Part shown: one piece after another, positions 58,511 through 64,000 of the stretch
Position numbering within the stretch: the first letter of the stretch is position 1
Layout: each line of letters starts with the position of its first letter
Source: Hypomyces perniciosus
Taxonomy: Eukaryota > Ascomycota > Sordariomycetes > Hypocreales > Hypocreaceae
Assembly (NCBI GenBank): GCA_008477525.1
Contig: SPDT01000007.1
Coordinates: 2,604,001-2,668,000 of the forward strand
Length of the DNA stretch: 64,000 nucleotides
Direction of reading: 5' to 3'
The notes under the pieces: model-generated
Database searches by the model: none
The model's input: the letters and a program-made list of their open reading frames with translations, nothing else
Told to the model about the DNA's origin: nothing
Program-made: the position numbers and the translations under genes

Positions 58511-59532
58511 GTTAGCTGCTGTTTCGGAGGTGAGGTTATATATACTAAGAGGCTCAGCTTAAGGAGAATGATGAGTTGAGATGGAGAAAGAGGATTTCAG
58601 GCAGCATTATATACTTAACCATCCCAACCTTACGCCCCCTCCCTATGTATGTAGATCACGAGTCTCGGGCCGTCGGCGATTTTGCGAACTAGGCCAAGAT
58701 CTCCATGCTATATTTGATACATAGGCGTATAAGCCCCGTGAACACACAAATCATTCCATCGTGAATTGGTTCGTACAATCGTGCAGTTTCGTAAGCCTTT
58801 CCCCGCTGAGGCTGCACGAAGGAACTCCTCCTCCTCCGTTTCCCCGCCTCGCATGTGTTTGTCTGTGCTTTGCCTATGTTTCTTCAATTGTTGCTCCGTA
58901 CTCCGTAGTTCGGGTTTATTTCCAGCTTAATTCCAGCTTAATTTTAGCTTAATTTCAGCTTCAGAGGCTTAATGAGGCATGAATCAGGCCGTTGGACTGC
59001 TTATTGGCTTATTATAGCAGTAGTAGTACTGGTTCCTACGGAGAAGAGCGGAGTAAATGCATATGTGCTAAATTTATGTCCGAAGTACGAGTACGGAGTA
59101 CTACAGGGAGATAAATAAATTGGAGGCTTCGCATTGGCCAGTCTGCAATTCGGAAAAACCAGATTGGTACTACTACTTCTATTTAAAGTTACAGCATACC
59201 ATTAGCAGCAAGCACTACTCCGTACTACGTATGAACAATAATCCTCCGTAGTCGGTGTTTAGCGAATAATACATCTCTAAACTGCCTAGCATAACGCCCA
59301 GCTGATAAGGCGGTATGGATGGAATCACCACATGCAAATCGGAGTAGTAAACCAATAGACCAAAAACTAAACATCATCTTAAAATGCAATGTGTCGTTAT
59401 AAGTTAATTTCATCATGTCCGCTAAACGCCATGGCAAGGTCATGTCCCAGAACTCGTATTGCAAATATGTTTAGAATCATGACCCGAAACCGTCAAAACA
59501 GAAAATTGTCCCGTATACACGGAGCACCCCCT
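58511..59532. other. Intergenic region GFA gene to COG3
   Basis: About 1 kb, with no gene supported. Holds the GFA promoter, four 11-bp tandem repeats at 58920-58963 and several TACTCCGTA/TACGGAGTA words (58897-58907, 59086-59102, 59217-59228). Confidence 0.5.
58920..58963. repeat. Four 11-bp tandem repeats (TTCCAGCTTAA)
   Basis: Units at 58920-58930, 58931-58941, 58942-58952 and 58953-58963. The first two are identical, and the others differ at one to three positions. Confidence 0.85.
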
Positions 59533-62064
59533 TCAATACCGCCGAACAGCATTCTTAACATCCTTTGCCTCGTTTTGCGCCTGGGCGTTGAGTTGAATAG
59601 CATCCTTAAGCTTCGCAATTACCTCTGGTTGGTTGCTGAACGCTGTCTGAAGAATCCTTTGCAGCTCTGCCTCGACCTTTGCGATTGGTTTGACGCCCGC
59701 CTTCCTGCTTTGAGAATCGTTGATAAGAGATGCCCATCGTTTTGTGAAGGCATAGATGGACTGTCTCAGCAGCTCGTCAAGTTGTTCGCTCATGTCCTCC
59801 ACCGTCAGCGTCTTGGCTGTGACTGACGGCGCTCCGCGAGACCAGAGTTGACCACTAATGATATTGCCAAAGAACCCAACCCAATTCTGAGGACTCAGGG
59901 TGTCCCAAATCTGCCCAAAATGCTGCATCGAAGGTGGTTGGCTTCTGATGTCGCCGATTTCCAGCGAGACCAACTCGTTTTTGATGATGAGTAAGTTCTT
60001 GACCATGAATAAGTCTGGGTCGATATCTGTCTTGAGCGACCTGATTCTCGCTTCAGCCCTCTGAAGGATTTGAATTGTTTCCCTCACGATTTTGAACACT
60101 ACTGGACTGTTCTTCGCCTGCAAAGTGTAAGCGCATGGCAAGAGGAGAGAGTAGACATGGGAATAATGACTCACGGATCGTTCCTTTGGCATAGCTTGGT
60201 CAAACATGGCCAGAAGCTCAATTGCTCGTTTGACCAATGGGTATGCATTTGAGGATGCCACGCCATCCACAACAGGCTCGATCTTCAAAGAGTTGTCCTG
60301 AACCGCAGCTTTTGATATCGATTTCGTGATCTCTGCCTCAAAGATATTATCCGTGAATGACCAGAGATGCTCAGCCAACAGTCTGGCGGCGTACTCCCTA
60401 TACTTCCTGAATGACGGCGATTCCTCATCATCGCTTTCCGTAATCGCGTATTCGCTAGCCAGCCAGCCGACCACATTACAGACCTCCTGAAGCTGGGCAT
60501 TCTGCAACACAGACTGTACTTGCGTCGCGAGTGGCGCTAAATGCCCAGGGTGTACCATTGATGTGTGTACTGTCTTTATTGCCTGGAAAGCAGAGTCCGG
60601 CGACATGCTCCACACCGGCTCCACGTTGAATATTTGAACAAATAGACCGTCCTCGTTATACACTCTTTCAAACAATTGTTTGATAAAATTTCGAGAAGCC
60701 GTTTCGACGGAGAGACTCTTCGCCTCTTTCTGATACTCATCCAAGTCATGCTGCGTCATCACCTTCAAATCCCGGTCGCGGGTAAAGAGATATGTGCGAA
60801 ACATGGTTGTAACAGTATTAGCATATGTTGCCGTGTTGGGCGAGGCCTCTATGGGCTGGCCATATTGATCATAGGCACAGCGTACAACTCTCTGGACGTT
60901 CGGCAGAAGAGAGTATGACTCGGTCATCATTTCTTCAAACCTCCCATAGGCAAGAGCATGGCGGGCTGACTCGGATTTTGTCGCAGCAATCTGACGGGCA
61001 ACATCAGTGGAGACCTTTTCCAGGCGGCTCGTGAATCCGTGGTCTAGAAGATGAAGTGCTTTGGTGAGTAAGGCATTGTATCGTGCAAGGTACGAATCTC
61101 GCTCTCTGTATGTTTCCTGAAGGGCAAGTCAGTGCCAGACATTGCCGTGTTTCGCGGATGCCTTACATGGCCGCTCATAAATACAATACAAGAGTCGATG
61201 TTCTCCACCATTTCACCAAAATCATCATCATCCACGAGTCGGCTGGCACCGGGAGAATTGAGTCGTCTCGATGCGGTCTCGAGGTAGGCGTAGTAATGCA
61301 AGTCTGTGCCCACCTCATCAGCGAGCTTCTCTAGCCGCCGTTGCTCTGTGAGAAGCTCTTCGCATTGCGCCTGGAAGGTTGACGTTTGCGCCTCAACAGA
61401 CTGGAATGAATTCGACAACGTCGTGAGCAATTTCAGGGTGCCGTTAGCATCATCGATTAGGCTCTCGAGGTGGCGCTCCGTTAGGGTTAACTGATCGCGG
61501 TAGAGCCTGTTATGGTCAGCAAAGCTCCAGTGTCGCTCGAGGTACGACTCAGGTGTCTGTACATATACTCTTGCTGGCTCTCCTCCAACAATTGTTCATC
61601 GAGTGAGTGCAATAACGGGGCAATTTGCTTGTCATAGCTCAATTCGCTGGGCTTCTCATCGCACAGCGTCAATGCTTCCCAACTTCTATCCCTCTTGCCG
61701 ACTTTCCTTTGGCTCTTGTGCTGGGAATCCTTGGAGAGTTGAGCTCTGACAACATGGTAAAAGTCGGAGTATGAGACAGCGCGTCGAGTCAACATGGGTT
61801 CGGGCGGGTTGTTCGAATCTTCAGGCTCTTCAAGGACATCTCCAAGCGACTCTGCGACATTGGTGCTGCCTGTTCCCTACGAGAGCTGTTAGCTCGACCA
61901 CCCCACCATAGACAGGTCCATGAGCAGGAGAAGTAAAGGGGGAGACAAGCGTTGGGCTGCTGAAGCAGAGACTCTTTGCGACGGTGTCCTTGGGGCTGAC
62001 TACCAGTCGCAGGCTTCTTGCTGGTGATTTCGGGCACGAAGCTGTACCATCCGTCTTCGTACAT
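59533..62064 (-). pseudogene. COG3: COG3 (conserved oligomeric Golgi complex subunit 3/Sec34), with a one-base frameshift
   Basis: Golgi tethering subunit for intra-Golgi retrograde traffic. Model complement(join(59533..60117,60175..61116,61167..61869,62004..62064)), introns 57, 50 and 134 bp. The N-terminus is MYEDGWYSFVPEITSKK. The Sec34 region contains FQAQCEELLTEQRRLEKLADEVGTDLHYYAYLETASRRLNSP. Exon lengths sum to 2291, one base short of a multiple of three. The frame breaks near 61549-61552: before it the protein reads EYMYRHL, after it ESYLERHWSFADHN in the next frame, as though one G were missing. No GT-AG intron explains this. It may be a sequencing or assembly error in a functional essential-type gene, or a real lesion. 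The exon 1/2 junction (62004/61869) is the least certain splice. Confidence 0.8.
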
Positions 62065-62417
62065 GGTGGTTAGAAGCCCGAGTTCGCGATGTCTGTTGAA
62101 GGTCTACATGAAGCCACGCATGCGCGATTGGCAGGACCCTGTCGGAACCATTTGGTCCCGATGGCCGACGCTGTCACTCCGTACCTTATCCTTATTTGTG
62201 GATGGACCAATTGGCGATCAGCCAAATGAGGTTTGACATCATGGCAGCGCACAGACTGAAGAGCAGGGATTCTGTGCTTTCAGCCCACTTACCATGAAGA
62301 TTCAGATCTTTGCATTGCATGCATGATCATGATCTCATGCTATTCGCGAATTTGAGGACTCGGGCCTCGCTAGCGGTCTCGTGCGCTTCGATCCCATGAG
62401 ATTCGATTCTTGCCACA
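62065..62417. promoter_or_regulatory. Shared divergent promoter region COG3/FMP25
   Basis: 353 bp between the two start codons of opposite strands. Short repeats of CATGCATGATCATGATC type are seen at 62317-62338. No conserved element is certain. Confidence 0.45.
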
Positions 62418-64000
62418 ATGAATGCCTCTCAATCAGCCTTTAAACGAGCTCTTCAGCTTCGTTGCCCAGCTCGGCAACAGCTGCTCGCGACTCAACGCCA
62501 ATGGGTTCGATATGCCAGCAATTCTTCCCAACAGGGTCCTCGGCGTCGAGGAGGAAAAGTTATAGGATTCGCGACTGTCTTTGCTGCGGCGACGGCTGTA
62601 GCGTACTACTATCCTAACCTCAAGGCTCAGCTCAAATCTCCGCCCGAAGAACCAGATGCGGGATCCGGAAAGGTGGAACTCGAATTTGAGAGGGCTCGGA
62701 AAACGCCCGCCTCCAAGGAAGATAACCGCGAACTCCTCAGCTCTCAGCACTTGCAGGTCAAGAAAAGCTGGGAGCATCCCGGAGTCTACGCCTGGGGCTC
62801 CAACACGGGCAAGGTTATCGATCCCAACTCCAATGAGAAATACGTGAAGCTTCCTCGTAGAATTGCCTATTTCAACGACCAACTTCTCCGCGGCCTCAAG
62901 CTCACCCGAGAATTTGGTGCAGCAATCGCGGAAAATGGGGACCTCGTGCAATGGGGTACTGGCTTCTCCAAAGCGGACCCCAGTCCATCTACGACATTGA
63001 AAGGCAAGGATCTGGTCAAGATTGAAGTCTCGGAGGATCGAATCATTGCTTTGTCTCGAAGAGGTGGTGTTTATGCCGTCCCGTCCTCCCGCGAGGACTT
63101 GGAAGGTGGCAAAATACTAGAGCCACCAAAGAGCTCGTGGTCTCTGTGGTCTTCGCCTAAGGAGACAATCAGCTTCCAGGATTTGACTCCCGCAAGCCTT
63201 GGATATGGAGAGAGCATTACCGACATCAGCAGTGGCCTTGAGCACTGCCTAATGCTCACCTCCAAAGGACGAGTGTTCTCTGCTGCCTCAAGCGCCTCAT
63301 CCTTCCCTTCTAAGGGGCAAATGGGCATCCCCGGCCTCACCTGGGAGACCAGACCCAAGGGCCGTTACGATCAAGCCCATGAAATCACGACGCTTAAGGG
63401 CTTCAAAATCGACCAGATTGCCACAGGAGATCATCATTCCGTTGTGTTAGACAAGATTGGACGAATCTTCACATTCGGCGACAATACTTATGGCCAGCTT
63501 GGTTTCGAGGCTGAACCTGGCCTTCCATTCGTATCTGATCCGTCAATGGTGCCTGTCCAGAAACTTTATGGCAGCAGCGGCTTGGTGCCAAAGGTTACAT
63601 CTGTCGCCGCTGGAGGAGTCAATACATTCTTCACCTGCCAGGCGGATGCGCCAGCAAACAGCATCAATACCAGTGCAGTTGTGTCTTCAAAGAGAAGGCC
63701 TCCAAGTGTATTCGAGCTCTGGGCTACTGGGCAAGGCACTTGTGGCTCGTTGGGCACCGGTAAGTGGGCTCACGTCTCCATCGGGCCGACGAAGGTGAAA
63801 GCTCTTTCGTCCCTCTCCGAGTTTGATGAGAAGTCAAACAAGCTGGTACCAATCAAGATCAAGTCTTTGAGTATTGGAGCCACGCATTGTTCTGCAATCA
63901 TGGATAATGCCACCCAAACATCTGTCTCCAGCCGATCTTCGGAGAATGAGACCTACTGGGGTTCTGATGTGGTCTTCTGGGGAGGTAATGAGCACTACCA
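62418..64000 (+). CDS. FMP25-like mitochondrial protein with RCC1-type repeats (partial, runs off the window)
   Basis: 527 codons open to the window edge without a stop or intron. The N-terminus is a likely mitochondrial presequence (MNASQSAFKRALQLRCPARQQLL), followed by a membrane segment (VIGFATVFAAATAVAYYY). RCC1-repeat blocks follow: HPGVYAWGSNTGKV, GDLVQWGTG, DRIIALSRRGGVYAV, ITDISSGLEHCLMLTSKGRVFS, ATGDHHSVVLDKIGRIFTFGDNTYGQLGF, and ELWATGQGTCGSLGTG. This order fits fungal Fmp25, an inner-membrane factor implicated in assembly of respiratory complex III. ATG at 62418. The C-terminal repeats lie beyond the window. Confidence 0.85.
   Translation, partial: MNASQSAFKRALQLRCPARQQLLATQRQWVRYASNSSQQGPRRRGGKVIGFATVFAAATAVAYYYPNLKAQLKSPPEEPDAGSGKVELEFERARKTPASKEDNRELLSSQHLQVKKSWEHPGVYAWGSNTGKVIDPNSNEKYVKLPRRIAYFNDQLLRGLKLTREFGAAIAENGDLVQWGTGFSKADPSPSTTLKGKDLVKIEVSEDRIIALSRRGGVYAVPSSREDLEGGKILEPPKSSWSLWSSPKETISFQDLTPASLGYGESITDISSGLEHCLMLTSKGRVFSAASSASSFPSKGQMGIPGLTWETRPKGRYDQAHEITTLKGFKIDQIATGDHHSVVLDKIGRIFTFGDNTYGQLGFEAEPGLPFVSDPSMVPVQKLYGSSGLVPKVTSVAAGGVNTFFTCQADAPANSINTSAVVSSKRRPPSVFELWATGQGTCGSLGTGKWAHVSIGPTKVKALSSLSEFDEKSNKLVPIKIKSLSIGATHCSAIMDNATQTSVSSRSSENETYWGSDVVFWGGNEHY

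Noticed and set aside
61552..61620. A hidden intron to fix the COG3 frame break
   Set aside because: Candidate GT-AG pairs around the break are either too short or give the wrong phase. One 42-bp candidate keeps the frame that runs into a stop. A missing base fits better.
1..64000. CRISPR arrays, rRNA and tRNA genes
   Set aside because: None were seen by eye. The only direct repeats are LTRs, TIRs, microsatellites and short tandem repeats. A tRNA scan was not possible here.

Overview
The window is fungal nuclear DNA, most likely from a filamentous ascomycete of the Eurotiales (Aspergillus/Penicillium/Monascus type). The evidence is short GT-AG introns of about 48-170 bp, BckA-, Fig1- and Cog3-type genes, the TACTCCGTA/TACGGAGTA word scattered through intergenic DNA, and heavy repeat-induced point mutation (RIP) of transposons. 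I cannot name the species.

Left arm (1-9371): ADE2 (AIR carboxylase, purine synthesis) and a bckA/BCK1-type MAPKKK (cell-wall integrity), both on the plus strand. Right arm (41872-64000): a GH47 mannosidase (+), a Fig1-like membrane protein (-), a small helix-turn-helix-like protein (-), a RINT-1/TIP20 tethering factor (+), a Ymc1-type mitochondrial carrier (-), a secreted sulfatase (+), a tandem GFA-domain protein (-), the Golgi tether COG3 (-, with a one-base frameshift) and a right-truncated FMP25-like mitochondrial RCC1-repeat protein (+). These are ordinary housekeeping and secretory genes with no sign of a biosynthetic cluster.

Between the arms, 9374-41869 is an AT-rich island of about 32.5 kb with almost no open frames. 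It resolves into a nest of transposons, and direct target-site duplications support most layers. (0) A short TIR element of about 0.54 kb, with 96/97-bp inverted repeats flanked by TA. (1) Ty1/copia element A-outer (minus, 264-bp LTRs, TSD AAATT) inside it. (2) A second copy of the same family, A-inner (plus), inside A-outer, plus a 580-bp solo LTR (TSD AAATT). (3) Inside A-inner, copia element B (minus, 580-bp LTRs, TSD AATAC) and Ty3/gypsy element C (minus, TSD AGCTA). (4) Inside C, gypsy chromovirus D (plus, 226-bp LTRs, TSD GTAAR). All the pol genes are broken, mostly by C-to-T and G-to-A changes as expected of RIP.

The most unusual content is a GC-rich, barely mutated segment at the 3' end of A-inner (about 37.2-38.6 kb). 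It carries an antisense gene between pol and the 3' LTR, encoding an AT-hook followed by a Cys-rich DUF3716-like module. A heavily mutated relic of the start of the same gene lies at the equivalent place in A-outer, so it appears to be cargo of this copia family rather than a chance insertion.
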